64,000 nucleotides of DNA from Streptomyces thermodiastaticus (GCF_014656135.1 NZ_BNBV01000002.1:186001-250000), one strand, 5' to 3'. Positions 16,306 through 25,740 are shown, counted from the stretch's first letter. Numbers and translations are program-made. The notes: generated by a model not told the origin, from the letters alone.

Positions 16306-18996
16306 ATGAGTGCCACGGAACGATACGCAGTTCTTCGTCCGAGCGACCTCGTGTCACTGACGGTGCGCTCGACAGGCCTGCTGGAGCGAGTCGGCAGCGC
16401 TGGGGTCCGAGAATGGGTGGCCGTGGCGGACGGCCGTCTCATCCTGGACCTGCCTCCGCAGCATGTCGCGGAGAGTGTGGTGGGTGCACCGTCCGTGCAG
16501 GGAAGACCGGCAGGGCCGACCAGCTTGCACTTCACTGTGCCGGCCGGTCGTGTCATCCCGTTGACCACCGAGGGTGTGCTCGCCGCGGCGAACGATCTGG
16601 AGCTGGTCGGCACGCCACGAGAGCAGGGAAAGTCCAGCACACTCGAACTGCCGTGGCGACTGCTGCTCGCCCTCCAGCACAGGGCTCGCTGCCAGCACCC
16701 CCAGCGGCCCGCGACCAGTGACGACGGCGTCACCGCGCTCTGGCACACACGGATCCTGGCCCCGTCCTCGGACGCGTACTCGGCCGTCTTCCCCTTCGCC
16801 TGCCTGCCGATGGAAACGCCGTTCGCCGACAGCACCCCCCTCGGGGACGGCGTCAAAAAGATCGCCGCCCGGGGCCGCGACAACCCGGATACGCCGGTCA
16901 CCGTCGACACGCTCGTCCTGTCTGCGTGCGGCGCGTGGTTCTCCGGGTCGGTGAGTTACCCGGACCTGGAATGGAGCCACCGCATTGTCCTGGGGCGCGA
17001 CGTCTACGTCCGCCTGCTGCAACGTGGCGTCCTGTTCCCCTTCGGCAACGAGGCCTCCACCGTGGAGGTGACCGAGCGGAAGATCGACCCGGTCACCGGG
17101 GTGGCGGGACTGCACCGCACCCTCACGCTGGTCGTGACGCAGCCCGTCCTGGACTACGGCATCGAGGCAGCACACCAACGTGAGTTCCCATTCCATCGGG
17201 TGGCGATCGACCCCGTGCTGGTGACCCCGCTCGACCGGCCTGCACCCGGCGCCCGCGCCCATTGGCTGACACGGGACCGCCACCCGGTGATGTTCACCAT
17301 TCACGCCTCCTCCGCCGGCGACGTCGTCCCCCTGCACCTGCCCCTGATCTTCGCCGAGAAGGGCACCGATGTCGGGTACCTCAACTCCCTGTACGCGGGC
17401 GGGCCGCGCGACAACCCCGAAGCCGTCCCCGCACCACCGACGGCCGTCATCGAGCGCACCATTCCGCTGGTGGTGCGCCGTCGGGCGGACGGCATCGTGG
17501 AGGCGGTGGACCGCACCGAACAGCACGTCCGGTCGCTCACCCTCGCGGCCACCAGGGTCGGAAGCGGTACCGCGTTCCATCCCCGGATCGCCGGGCTCGA
17601 CGTCACCCTCCCCGCTGTGCAGCAGCTGCTGGGCCGGCACCAGACTCTCCGCGCCACGCTGGCGCCGGACGTGGTGAATGCCGCGGGGACCGGGGATGTG
17701 CCGAAAGTCCTGCTTCAGCTTCCCGACAAGCCTCATGTGGACTTCGCCGCCGCCCGGGCCGCCGTCGCGGCCGCGCCGTCCATGACGGTGGACTGTATTC
17801 ACCGCGTGCTGGGTCCCACGGTGGCGGACCTGCCCACCGACCCGGCCCAGTTGTTCGACCGCGGGTCCAAGCTGCTCGGCGTCGTCCCTCTGGTGGAGAT
17901 CATCGACCGGATCACCGGGCGTCCGACGATCACGTGGTCGCGCACCCCCACGCCGCGGGCCACCCTGCACTGGACCGAGTCCCTGACCCGCGTACGAGGC
18001 CCCTTCCAGCCCCTGACCGACTGCAAGGTGACCCTGGACGTGCGGACGGAGCTGATCGACGGCCAGCCGCGGAGCACGACCGACGGCACGGTCACCGACT
18101 TCGCGATCGGCATCCCCGCTCCCGACGAGGAAAAGTATCTGATCAAACTCGGATTTCCCGCACTGAAGTTCCACGCCGAACCGGGCGAACTCCCGGAGAC
18201 CACGCTGGTGATCGACTCGGCGCGACTCGGGCAGCAGCTGAGATTCGTCCAGCAGCTCAGCAGCTACCTCCCCGGCATCGGCGCCAAGGCTCCCACCGTC
18301 GACGTCGGCGCCCGCGAGGTGCGCGTCCGTTACACGCTCGCCGTCTCACCACCGCCGCAACTCGGCGTGTTCGTCCTGCAGAACCTGGTGGTGCAGGCCG
18401 GCATCACCCTGTCGTTCGGCGACGACCCGGTGACGGTCGACTTCGCCTTCGCAACCCGGGACCGGCCGTTCCTGGTGACCGTGATGGGGTTCGGTGGCGG
18501 CGGCTACCTGGAGCTGGGCATCCGGGCCGGTGGCGACGACTCCGGCCTGCAGCGATTGGTCGGCGGCATCGAGTTCGGGGCCGCCGTGGCGATGGACTTC
18601 GGCGTCGCCCGCGGCGAGGTGCACGTCTTCGGCGGCGTCGTGTTCACCAAACTGGGCAGCAAGGTCGAGATCGCAGGCTACCTCCGTATCGGCGGATCCG
18701 TCCGGGTCCTGGGGCTGATCTCCGTCTCCATCGAGCTCACGATCAGTCTCACCTTCGTCGAACCGAACGTCCTGCGGGGCGAGGCCCGGCTCGTGCTCGC
18801 GGTGGATCTCACCTTCTGGTCCACCTCTGTCGAGATCACCTGTAAGAAGACGTTCACCGGTTCGGACCAGGCCGTGCACCCCCGCGCCGGGGTCGCGCTC
18901 ACGGCCGCGCATCCGTCCTCGGTACAGCACGCGTGGGGTCCGGTCGGAGCGTCGTTCCCCTGGCACACCTACTGCAAGGCATTCCCGCGGGAGTGA
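16306..18996 (+). CDS. Very large beta-rich protein of unknown function (cluster gene A)
   Basis: 896 aa; ATG 16306 (MSATERYAVLRPSDLVSLTV) with TGAGG upstream. I recognise no named family. No signal peptide, transmembrane helix, nucleotide-binding or protease motif is visible. The N-terminal 350 residues read as mixed beta sheet (LVLSACGAWFSGSVSYPDLE). Residues from about 660 to 860 are a long series of alternating hydrophobic/polar strands rich in Gly (MGFGGGGYLELGIRAGGDDS, FGAAVAMDFGVARGEVHVFG, AGYLRIGGSVRVLGLISVSI), as in a beta-solenoid, beta-groove or barrel. It is the first gene of a five-gene run; the next starts 2 bp after its stop. GC is a little lower than in the flanks. The function is unknown. 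Confidence 0.85.
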   Translation: MSATERYAVLRPSDLVSLTVRSTGLLERVGSAGVREWVAVADGRLILDLPPQHVAESVVGAPSVQGRPAGPTSLHFTVPAGRVIPLTTEGVLAAANDLELVGTPREQGKSSTLELPWRLLLALQHRARCQHPQRPATSDDGVTALWHTRILAPSSDAYSAVFPFACLPMETPFADSTPLGDGVKKIAARGRDNPDTPVTVDTLVLSACGAWFSGSVSYPDLEWSHRIVLGRDVYVRLLQRGVLFPFGNEASTVEVTERKIDPVTGVAGLHRTLTLVVTQPVLDYGIEAAHQREFPFHRVAIDPVLVTPLDRPAPGARAHWLTRDRHPVMFTIHASSAGDVVPLHLPLIFAEKGTDVGYLNSLYAGGPRDNPEAVPAPPTAVIERTIPLVVRRRADGIVEAVDRTEQHVRSLTLAATRVGSGTAFHPRIAGLDVTLPAVQQLLGRHQTLRATLAPDVVNAAGTGDVPKVLLQLPDKPHVDFAAARAAVAAAPSMTVDCIHRVLGPTVADLPTDPAQLFDRGSKLLGVVPLVEIIDRITGRPTITWSRTPTPRATLHWTESLTRVRGPFQPLTDCKVTLDVRTELIDGQPRSTTDGTVTDFAIGIPAPDEEKYLIKLGFPALKFHAEPGELPETTLVIDSARLGQQLRFVQQLSSYLPGIGAKAPTVDVGAREVRVRYTLAVSPPPQLGVFVLQNLVVQAGITLSFGDDPVTVDFAFATRDRPFLVTVMGFGGGGYLELGIRAGGDDSGLQRLVGGIEFGAAVAMDFGVARGEVHVFGGVVFTKLGSKVEIAGYLRIGGSVRVLGLISVSIELTISLTFVEPNVLRGEARLVLAVDLTFWSTSVEITCKKTFTGSDQAVHPRAGVALTAAHPSSVQHAWGPVGASFPWHTYCKAFPRE

Positions 18997-18998
18997 TC

Positions 18999-21900
18999 AT
19001 GGCGCTCGCTCTCACACGCCAGTTCGTCTGGACGGTGATACCCAGCGGTCGCGCGGAAACCAGCGGAGGACGGCGGGCCCTGTTCTCCGTCGTGCTGACT
19101 CCGCGGCTGCTCGCCCCGCCGGGGACCACCCGGACCGTCGGGCAGTTCGGTATGCAGAGCTGGCCCTCCCGCCTGGAAGCCATGGGCTTCGCCGCGTACC
19201 GGGGCGACCAGCGGCTCACTCTCACCCGGATGCGCCCCGTCAGCGAGGACGGTCAGCCACTGTGCACACCGGACCAGCAGCTGTCCGCGTGGCGCGCGAT
19301 GTTCCCCGCGTCCCTGCCCGTCCGGCCCTATCGACCGACCACCTACCGAGACCGCGAGGTTGTCGACTTTCCGGCGGACGAGGCCAGCACGGACATCAGA
19401 CAGGCGTACACCCGGGCCACGCGTGCCCTCGCCCTGACCGACGCACGGGATCGGCGGCAGCGCGCGCAGCGAGAGGAGATGCTGCGGGAGATCGCACGGT
19501 CCTGGCAGGCCGCGGCCACGCCGTCCGATCGCAGCATCGACGCCGGCAGCACTCCCCCACTGGTGCGGGCCTACGAGTTCTACCGCCGGCAGGACCCCGG
19601 CCTCGCGACGCCGCTCGTCGAGGACGAGACCCGCACTCCGGACTTCCATGACGTCGTCGCCCGGCTGGCCGGCCACCCCCTCTTGCTGCGCCTTCTGGGC
19701 CTGGTGATCGACTTCGCGGTGCCTGTGGCCGAGCTGGCCTCCACCGACGGCCCCGCACACCTCCGCCTGGAACCTTCGTGGCCCGTTCCCGATCCAGGTG
19801 CCCCGTCCGGCTGGGCCGACGCCCACCAGGACGATCTGCGGCCGACGACCGCCTACTCGCTGGCCGGCTCCCGGTTCGTCCCGCTCATGCCTCCGGCGGC
19901 GGGGACCGCACGCCCCCAGGGGATGCTGCCTCTGGCCAAGGTCGCTCTGGCGGGCACACCCACGACGTCCCCTTACACGATCATGCCGTTCGATGTCGAC
20001 GGTGCGGCCCTGCGGATGGTCAGCGTCGCCCGGTCGGACCGGGGTCGGGTGCCGTCCGAGGCGGCGGACGCCGCCGGCCTGCCCGCACTGCGTTCCACCG
20101 GGTTCGCCTTGATCGAACGCGGCCGCCGCGACGAACACACCGCGCGGACGCGGCGAGCAGCCGACCGCGACACGGCACAGAAACTCCAGGGCTCACCGTT
20201 GACCGCGGAGAACCTGCTCGCGGGATACCGGCTCGACGTCTTCGCCGGCGGGCGGTGGCACTCGCTGTGTCAGCGATGGGTCCGCTATACCGTCGGCGGA
20301 GTCGTGCTCCCCTCGGAGCCCGGTCGACCGGGCTTGCCGGACGAGGGCTTCGTTCCCGTCGGTTCGGCGGTGACATCCAGCGCCGAACCCAGCGCTCCGC
20401 TGTTCATCCACGAAACCGTGGCCCGCTGGGACGGCTGGAGCCAGGTGGTGCCCCGGCCCGACCGAGTGGTCGATCCGGCCGCGGCCGGGCCGCCGCCTCC
20501 GTTCGGTGTGGCTGCCAAGGTCGTGGACGGGTCGCTGCCCCGGCTCACGTTCGGCACGACCTACCGGTTCCGGGCACGCCTGGTCGACCTCGCCGGCGGC
20601 GGATTGCGGCGCGACCAGCCTGGCGCGGAGGACGCCACGAAGGAGATCGTCCACCGGCGGTTCGAGCCGCATCCCCCACCGGAGCTGGTGCCGACCGCGG
20701 CCTATGTCGACGGGGCCGGGCCGGACCGCATGGTCGTACGAACCGAGCGCGGCACCGGCGCGGCCGCCTACGCCGCAGCGCACGGCTACCCGGCCGCCGA
20801 GCTCCGCTACCTGTTCCCCCCGAAAAGCTCGCTCGAACTGGCCCTGCAGTACGGCGACGCTTTCAGCACCGCGTTCGGACCTGGTGTCGGTATGGACGAG
20901 GTCCGCAAGCAGTTCGAGATCGCGACCCGCGCGGACAAAGACGTCGCGGACATCACAGGGGCCCGGCTCGAGAACGTTCCGGACGGCTCGGGCACCTATG
21001 TGGTGGTCCCCTCCGACCCCCCGTTCCCGAAACCCGCGTGGCTCGTCGACCCGGGAACAATCTGGGTCAATCTCCGGAGCCGGCCGCGGCCGATCGATCC
21101 GGACACCGGTAACCCGGGGAAGGCCGACGGGTTCGACTCGGAGCAGTCCCAGAGCCCGTGGCGGGGGACCTGGCCCGACATGGTGCCCTTCGAGCTGCGC
21201 ATCGAGCCGGCTGTCCGCGGATGCGCCATCAGGCGCAGTCCCGGTCCGGGCCCCCGCACGTTCACGGTGTCGCTGGGACCGGCCGAGCAGGTCACCGTGG
21301 ACATCCCCTCGTGTCCCTCCATGCTCACCGTCCCGGATCTGGGCATCCCCCACTGGGCCGGTGCCACGCAGGATACGAGCAACCCGGTGAACGTCGCCGC
21401 GGAGTACGGCCGCAACCCCCTGGTGAGCCCGCCGCGCACCGTCACCATGGTCCACGCGGTGCAACGCCCCCTGGCCCACCCCGCCGGCCGGTTCCTCGCC
21501 GAGCGGCACATGGGCGACACGGACGCCGAGATGAGGACGTCGGAGTTCTCCATCGACGTGCGCAGCACCGGCCGGATCGACGTCCAGGCGGAATGGGACG
21601 ACGTCGAGGACATCGCACCCGGCCGACCGGTGTCGAGGCGGGTCGTCGCCCATGCCGGCTCGTTCGAGATCGCGCACAAGCCACCCCTGCTGAGGCCACC
21701 CCACGGTGCGTTTCCGCCGATGCGCCACGAGTTCGGCGACACGCGGCGGCGGAAGGTCCGCTACACGGTCACCGCCATCTCCCGCTTCAGCGAATACTTC
21801 GGTCGCGTCATCGCGCGGGATCCGCAGGCATGCACGGTCACCGGGAGGCTCGAGGTCACCGACGTGGCGAGTACGAGCCGGCCCCCGCTGCCACACGTCC

Positions 21901-22757
21901 GCCATCTCGTGCCGAGCGTCCGGTGGACCCGGTCCGTCGAAAGCGGCGGAACAGTGATCCGGTCGCGGCGCAGCGGCGGCGGCCTGCGTGTCATGCTCGA
22001 ACGGCCGTGGTTCGTCACGGGAGCCGACGAGGCGCTGGCCGTCCTGGTCTGGCCGCGGTCGTCCGCCTCGCCCACCGACCGCCAACGACGCCTCCTCAGC
22101 CTGGCCGGCCGCGACCCGCTGCAGGCCACTGCCACGCCGAGCGTCGTCCTCGACGAAACCCACCTGCACGCGGAGGTCTCGGCGCCGGTGACATCCCCGG
22201 AGCTGGGGGGTGTCCCGGTCGTGGCGATGGCCGTCCGCCTGGACGTCGGCAGGAACTACGACGAGGGTGCCGACTGCTGGTTCGCCGACCTCGACCTTGC
22301 TCCCCTTGCCGCGGCCTCGTACCGCCCGTTCGTCCGGCTGGCGCTGGCCCGCTACCAGGAGAACACCGCCGACCCCGGCCAGCGGCTGTCCCCGCCACTG
22401 GTGACCGAGCCGATCCGGCTCCTCCCACCACGCGAACTCGTCATCACCCGTGCCGTCGGCCGGGCGAGTGTCGTGCTCAGCGGTCCGGGGCCGAGCGGAC
22501 CTCCCTTCACCACGGTCCGGGCCGAACTGCAGGCCTTCGCCGGTGACCGGCGCGCGGCCCGGGACGGGCTGATCGGGCCGTCCGCCTGGACCACCCTGGC
22601 CCAGGCGACCGGGCGTCTCGGGGACACCCTCGTGCTCGACCTGCGGCCCGCCGACGGGCGGCCCATGCGTATCGCCGTCACCGAGACCGAGTCCGCTCCC
22701 GGAGCGGCGGGCGAGCCGGCGTGCCCCGTCTACGCCGACATCGCCGAACTCACGTGA
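18999..22757 (+). CDS. 1252-residue multidomain protein of unknown function (cluster gene B)
   Basis: 1252 aa; ATG 18999 begins 2 bp after the gene A stop and uses the CGGGAG at its 3' end as ribosome-binding site, so the pair is almost certainly co-translated. No family recognised. A charged, possibly coiled segment lies near 125-170 (LALTDARDRRQRAQREEMLR). The rest is Pro/Gly/Arg-rich and beta-like, with distinctive stretches FIHETVARWDGWSQVVPRPD, YRFRARLVDLAGGG and GGLRVMLERPWFVTGADEAL. Similar phrases seem familiar from uncharacterised giant proteins of other bacteria, but I cannot name a family. No signal peptide or membrane segment. With gene A it probably forms one complex. Confidence 0.85.
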   Translation: MALALTRQFVWTVIPSGRAETSGGRRALFSVVLTPRLLAPPGTTRTVGQFGMQSWPSRLEAMGFAAYRGDQRLTLTRMRPVSEDGQPLCTPDQQLSAWRAMFPASLPVRPYRPTTYRDREVVDFPADEASTDIRQAYTRATRALALTDARDRRQRAQREEMLREIARSWQAAATPSDRSIDAGSTPPLVRAYEFYRRQDPGLATPLVEDETRTPDFHDVVARLAGHPLLLRLLGLVIDFAVPVAELASTDGPAHLRLEPSWPVPDPGAPSGWADAHQDDLRPTTAYSLAGSRFVPLMPPAAGTARPQGMLPLAKVALAGTPTTSPYTIMPFDVDGAALRMVSVARSDRGRVPSEAADAAGLPALRSTGFALIERGRRDEHTARTRRAADRDTAQKLQGSPLTAENLLAGYRLDVFAGGRWHSLCQRWVRYTVGGVVLPSEPGRPGLPDEGFVPVGSAVTSSAEPSAPLFIHETVARWDGWSQVVPRPDRVVDPAAAGPPPPFGVAAKVVDGSLPRLTFGTTYRFRARLVDLAGGGLRRDQPGAEDATKEIVHRRFEPHPPPELVPTAAYVDGAGPDRMVVRTERGTGAAAYAAAHGYPAAELRYLFPPKSSLELALQYGDAFSTAFGPGVGMDEVRKQFEIATRADKDVADITGARLENVPDGSGTYVVVPSDPPFPKPAWLVDPGTIWVNLRSRPRPIDPDTGNPGKADGFDSEQSQSPWRGTWPDMVPFELRIEPAVRGCAIRRSPGPGPRTFTVSLGPAEQVTVDIPSCPSMLTVPDLGIPHWAGATQDTSNPVNVAAEYGRNPLVSPPRTVTMVHAVQRPLAHPAGRFLAERHMGDTDAEMRTSEFSIDVRSTGRIDVQAEWDDVEDIAPGRPVSRRVVAHAGSFEIAHKPPLLRPPHGAFPPMRHEFGDTRRRKVRYTVTAISRFSEYFGRVIARDPQACTVTGRLEVTDVASTSRPPLPHVRHLVPSVRWTRSVESGGTVIRSRRSGGGLRVMLERPWFVTGADEALAVLVWPRSSASPTDRQRRLLSLAGRDPLQATATPSVVLDETHLHAEVSAPVTSPELGGVPVVAMAVRLDVGRNYDEGADCWFADLDLAPLAAASYRPFVRLALARYQENTADPGQRLSPPLVTEPIRLLPPRELVITRAVGRASVVLSGPGPSGPPFTTVRAELQAFAGDRRAARDGLIGPSAWTTLAQATGRLGDTLVLDLRPADGRPMRIAVTETESAPGAAGEPACPVYADIAELT

Positions 22758-22780
22758 CCGTCATGCCCTGAGGAAAAACG

Positions 22781-23680
22781 ATGGTTTTCCAACTCTTGCC
22801 GCAGACGGAGCCGCTCGAACTCCGCGGGGGCGCGGTCGGGCCACTCGTGCCGTTCACCGTGCCCATCGAGGCGACCGGGATGTTCCTCCGCGTGATCGCT
22901 CTCTGGCGCGACAACCTGCCGCTCGTGGGGCGCGCCCCGACGTTCGAACTCAAGTCGGGTTGTGACGGCCGGCTCACGGCCGTGGACGCCGGGAGGGGCA
23001 AGATCGAGATCCCCGGAGCCGACGGCGAGATCGCGGCCCTGGCCGAGGTCGATCGCCTGCCCGGGGACAGCTATCTCATCGCCCTGGCCGGACTGGAGGA
23101 GCGCACCGGGCCCTGGCACCTGCGTATCACCAACAACGATGCGGAGACGTTGCGGTTCACCTGCGTCGCCTCGTACAGCGAGGAGATGACACGGCAGCCC
23201 TGGATGGCGCTCGAGTGCGCCACCGCCGTCCATGACGGTCTGCTGGCGCTGCACAGTGATACCCCAGAGACCGCCATCAAGGTCCGGAACCTGGGGACTG
23301 CGCCGCTGATCATCAACGATCCGCCGGGCAGCCGACTGGGTTCGGACGGATCGCCGGTGGTCCTTCTGCGACGGCCGGCGCCCATCGCACCGCACCACGC
23401 GGACGAGCTGGTGGTCGAGTGCGGGCAGGTCCACTACACGGATCGCTTCAGCCACACCTTCGACACCAACGACGTGCACCGCCCGCACACGACCCTGCTG
23501 TTCGAGGTCCTGCCTCGTTCTCTCCGGTACGACATGCACGAGGAATGGGCCTTCTGCCGAGCCTGCGGGCGGTGCCCGGACTACGTGGCACCGCCGGTCG
23601 GCGTCGGCGGTCCGTGCGCGGCCTGCGGGCACCGTGCGGCCCACCACTCGGACGTCCCGCCCGACCACCGCAACGTCTAG
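22781..23680 (+). CDS. Tandem-paralogue protein 1 with zinc-ribbon-like tail (cluster gene C1)
   Basis: 299 aa; ATG 22781 after TGAGGA. Domain 1 (1-125) is a predicted beta-sandwich, VGPLVPFTVPIEATGMFLRV through GPWHLRITNNDAETLRF, faintly like a P-type or jelly-roll domain. Domain 2 (about 130-255) resembles the ASPM/SPD-2/Hydin Ig fold: IKVRNLGTAPLIINDPPGSR, then SPVVLLRRPAPIAPHHADEL and FSHTFDTNDVHRPHTTLLFE. The tail has CRACGRC and CAACGHRAAHH, a four-Cys plus His set fit for Zn binding. Aligned by eye it is clearly paralogous to the next two genes. The function is unknown; a binding or adhesion module is suggested by fold only. Confidence 0.82.
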   Translation: MVFQLLPQTEPLELRGGAVGPLVPFTVPIEATGMFLRVIALWRDNLPLVGRAPTFELKSGCDGRLTAVDAGRGKIEIPGADGEIAALAEVDRLPGDSYLIALAGLEERTGPWHLRITNNDAETLRFTCVASYSEEMTRQPWMALECATAVHDGLLALHSDTPETAIKVRNLGTAPLIINDPPGSRLGSDGSPVVLLRRPAPIAPHHADELVVECGQVHYTDRFSHTFDTNDVHRPHTTLLFEVLPRSLRYDMHEEWAFCRACGRCPDYVAPPVGVGGPCAACGHRAAHHSDVPPDHRNV

Positions 23681-23761
23681 GGCGGCGTCATGGGGCACGG
23701 ACGACTGCCGCGACGTCCCGCACGGGCCCCTCCCCCATGGCGCGAGAACAGGAGATGTGCG

Positions 23762-24496
23762 ATGAGCGTGATCCAGATCTTCCCCTCAGAGGAGCCGTTG
23801 GCGCTGGCGCCCGGTCAGACCGGCCCCCTGGTGGAATTCGACATGCCGATCGAACCCATCCCGATGTTCCTGCGGTTCGTCGCTCTGTGGACCGACAACA
23901 CGCCACTCGGGGACGCCGATCCGAGGTTCGGGATCAAGCTGGGCGAGGGTCTCATCACCACGGTTGCCGCGGACGGCACCGAGGTCGGCATCCCAGGCCC
24001 GAAGGGCGGAGGGTCGGCGAGCTGCCGACGCCTGTCCGATGGCCTCTATCTCCTGACGGTCGTCAACCATACGGAGTCGAAACCCACCTGGCAGTTGCGC
24101 ATCAGGAACACGGCCGACCAGACGCTGCGTTTCGTCTGGGTCAACTCCAATGTCAAGAGCGACACGCTTCAACCCTGGATGGCACTGGACCAGCCGCTGT
24201 CGATCGTCGGCAGGAGCAGGCCCGACGTCGGCAGGGGCAGGGTCGGCTTCGTCACCGTGCGGAACTGGGGGACCGGAACGCTCACAATCGATGACTCCCT
24301 GGGTTCGCCGATCGGAGGGCAGGATTCCCCCGTCGTCCTCGTCCATCGTCCGGCGGAGATCGCCCCGCACGGTGTCGATCACCTGGCATTCGACTGCGGG
24401 GAGGTCCGCAGCCGCATGGTCCTCCAGCACACTTTTGCAACCAATGACGACAGAACGGACCATGCCGCCCTGGAGATCATCGCCGACCCGCTCTGA
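23762..24496 (+). CDS. Tandem-paralogue protein 2, lacking the zinc tail (cluster gene C2)
   Basis: 244 aa; ATG 23762 with AGGAG 7 nt upstream. Same two-domain plan as its neighbours: TGPLVEFDMPIEPIPMFLRF and WQLRIRNTADQTLRFVW in domain 1, then VTVRNWGTGTLTIDDSLGSP, SPVVLVHRPAEIAPHGVDHL and LQHTFATNDDRTDHAALEII in domain 2. It stops right after domain 2, so the Cys/His tail of the two flanking paralogues is absent; this is a natural stop, not a frameshift that I can see. An 81-bp gap separates it from C1. The function is unknown. Confidence 0.82.
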   Translation: MSVIQIFPSEEPLALAPGQTGPLVEFDMPIEPIPMFLRFVALWTDNTPLGDADPRFGIKLGEGLITTVAADGTEVGIPGPKGGGSASCRRLSDGLYLLTVVNHTESKPTWQLRIRNTADQTLRFVWVNSNVKSDTLQPWMALDQPLSIVGRSRPDVGRGRVGFVTVRNWGTGTLTIDDSLGSPIGGQDSPVVLVHRPAEIAPHGVDHLAFDCGEVRSRMVLQHTFATNDDRTDHAALEIIADPL

Positions 24497-24539
24497 CAGG
24501 CGAACGAATTCTGAACGCGTTGGCAAGGACAAGCGCATC

Positions 24540-25424
24540 ATGGTATTCGAACCATTCCGGACGGCCCGTCTGACCGAGAACGAGATGAGCTCCCCGATCG
24601 AGTTCGTCGTACTGCTGGGTGCCCAGCAGACGTTCCTTCGGACGATCGCGCATTTCGAACCCGGCGTCGTCCTGGGTGGAGCGCCGCCAACATTCTTCAT
24701 CAAGGCAGGACTGGGCGACCCGACGCCCGTGGAGGAAGGTGCCGAACCGGTCGACATCCCTGGAAGCAGTGGCACGCCAGTGGCAACAGCCGAATGCCAC
24801 CGGACCGCTGAGGACATAGACACCTACCTGGTCACCATCCATCACGGCGCACCATCCGGCCCATGGCTTCTGCAGATCAGGAACAACGATCCAGAAGCGC
24901 TGGAGTTCGCCGGATTCATCTCGCACGACGAGGACGAGACCCGCCAGCCCTGGGCAGAGTTCGCACAGCAACGTCGACTAGAAGGATCGGAAACAGAATC
25001 CTTCCACTCCATCCCTGTCCGCAACGTGGGCACCGAACGCTTGACCATCGCGGACCTGACCGGTTCACAGTTGGGCGGAGAGAGCTCTCCCTGCATCATC
25101 CACGCACGTCCCGAATCGATCGACCCTCACGACGTAGGAGGTATTACCGTCCTGTGCGACCCTCTGCGTCCAGGACGCTCGGAGCATTCGAGACGGTTCA
25201 CGCACACTTTCGACACGAACGATGTGGATCTCGCGCATGCTCGCGTCGTTTTCGAGGTTGCATCGCCGGTCTTTCCCACTATGTGCCTTTTCTTCGGAGG
25301 ATGTGGGGCCAAATGCAAGAGGTTCAGCCCGCGCATGCCACCAGACGAGTTCCAATGCGCAACCTGCTTCCATGACGCAGGATTTCATGGACTCAAAAGC
25401 AATCCCGATGACACCCCATTTTGA
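24540..25424 (+). CDS. Tandem-paralogue protein 3 with zinc-ribbon-like tail (cluster gene C3)
   Basis: 294 aa; ATG 24540 after AAGGA. Domain 1 runs from SSPIEFVVLLGAQQTFLRTI to GPWLLQIRNNDPEALEF; domain 2 has IPVRNVGTERLTIADLTGSQ and RRFTHTFDTNDVDLAHARVV. The tail CLFFGGCGAKCKRF...CATCFHDAGFH repeats the Cys/His spacing idea of C1 (CxxC followed by H and a second H). Codons such as GTA, GAA, AAA and AGG are frequent, and four 60-base lines I counted (24541, 24601, 25201, 25261) are 60, 58, 57 and 53% GC, well below the rest of the window. This points to recent acquisition. It is the last gene of the run. Confidence 0.82.
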   Translation: MVFEPFRTARLTENEMSSPIEFVVLLGAQQTFLRTIAHFEPGVVLGGAPPTFFIKAGLGDPTPVEEGAEPVDIPGSSGTPVATAECHRTAEDIDTYLVTIHHGAPSGPWLLQIRNNDPEALEFAGFISHDEDETRQPWAEFAQQRRLEGSETESFHSIPVRNVGTERLTIADLTGSQLGGESSPCIIHARPESIDPHDVGGITVLCDPLRPGRSEHSRRFTHTFDTNDVDLAHARVVFEVASPVFPTMCLFFGGCGAKCKRFSPRMPPDEFQCATCFHDAGFHGLKSNPDDTPF

Positions 25425-25740
25425 GTCGGCGTCCGGCAGTGCGGGTTCTGTTGCCACATCCGGGCAGGAAGGACGCCGGCGGCCGTCGGTCTCGTGAGGG
25501 TCGACGCCTGGAGCTGCCGCATACCGCATACTGCTTCCCTCGACGCGTGGGCCGCGTGACGACCGCACCAGCTTGCGACATCGACCAGGTCGGCACCGTC
25601 GAGCCGGCAGTGCGGCCTCGTACAGCCAGGACCCTGGGCATGGCGTCTCCGGCGCCGCAGCTTTCCGGCCGTTTCCGACAGGTGCGCGCACAGAGTCTTG
25701 TCAGGAGCATGCACGACTCCTACAGTCCGTCCCACACCCA

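Noticed and set aside
16354..18174. 606-codon minus-strand frame inside giant gene A
   Set aside because: The plus frame has a ribosome-binding site, coupling to gene B and a protein-like residue pattern; the minus frame does not.
20193..22169. 658-codon minus-strand frame inside giant gene B
   Set aside because: Arg/Gly/Asp-rich shadow; no start signal and no known domain.
16306..25424. Extracellular contractile injection system or phage tail island
   Set aside because: No sheath, tube, AAA+ or baseplate protein can be recognised, and the small genes are paralogues of one another.
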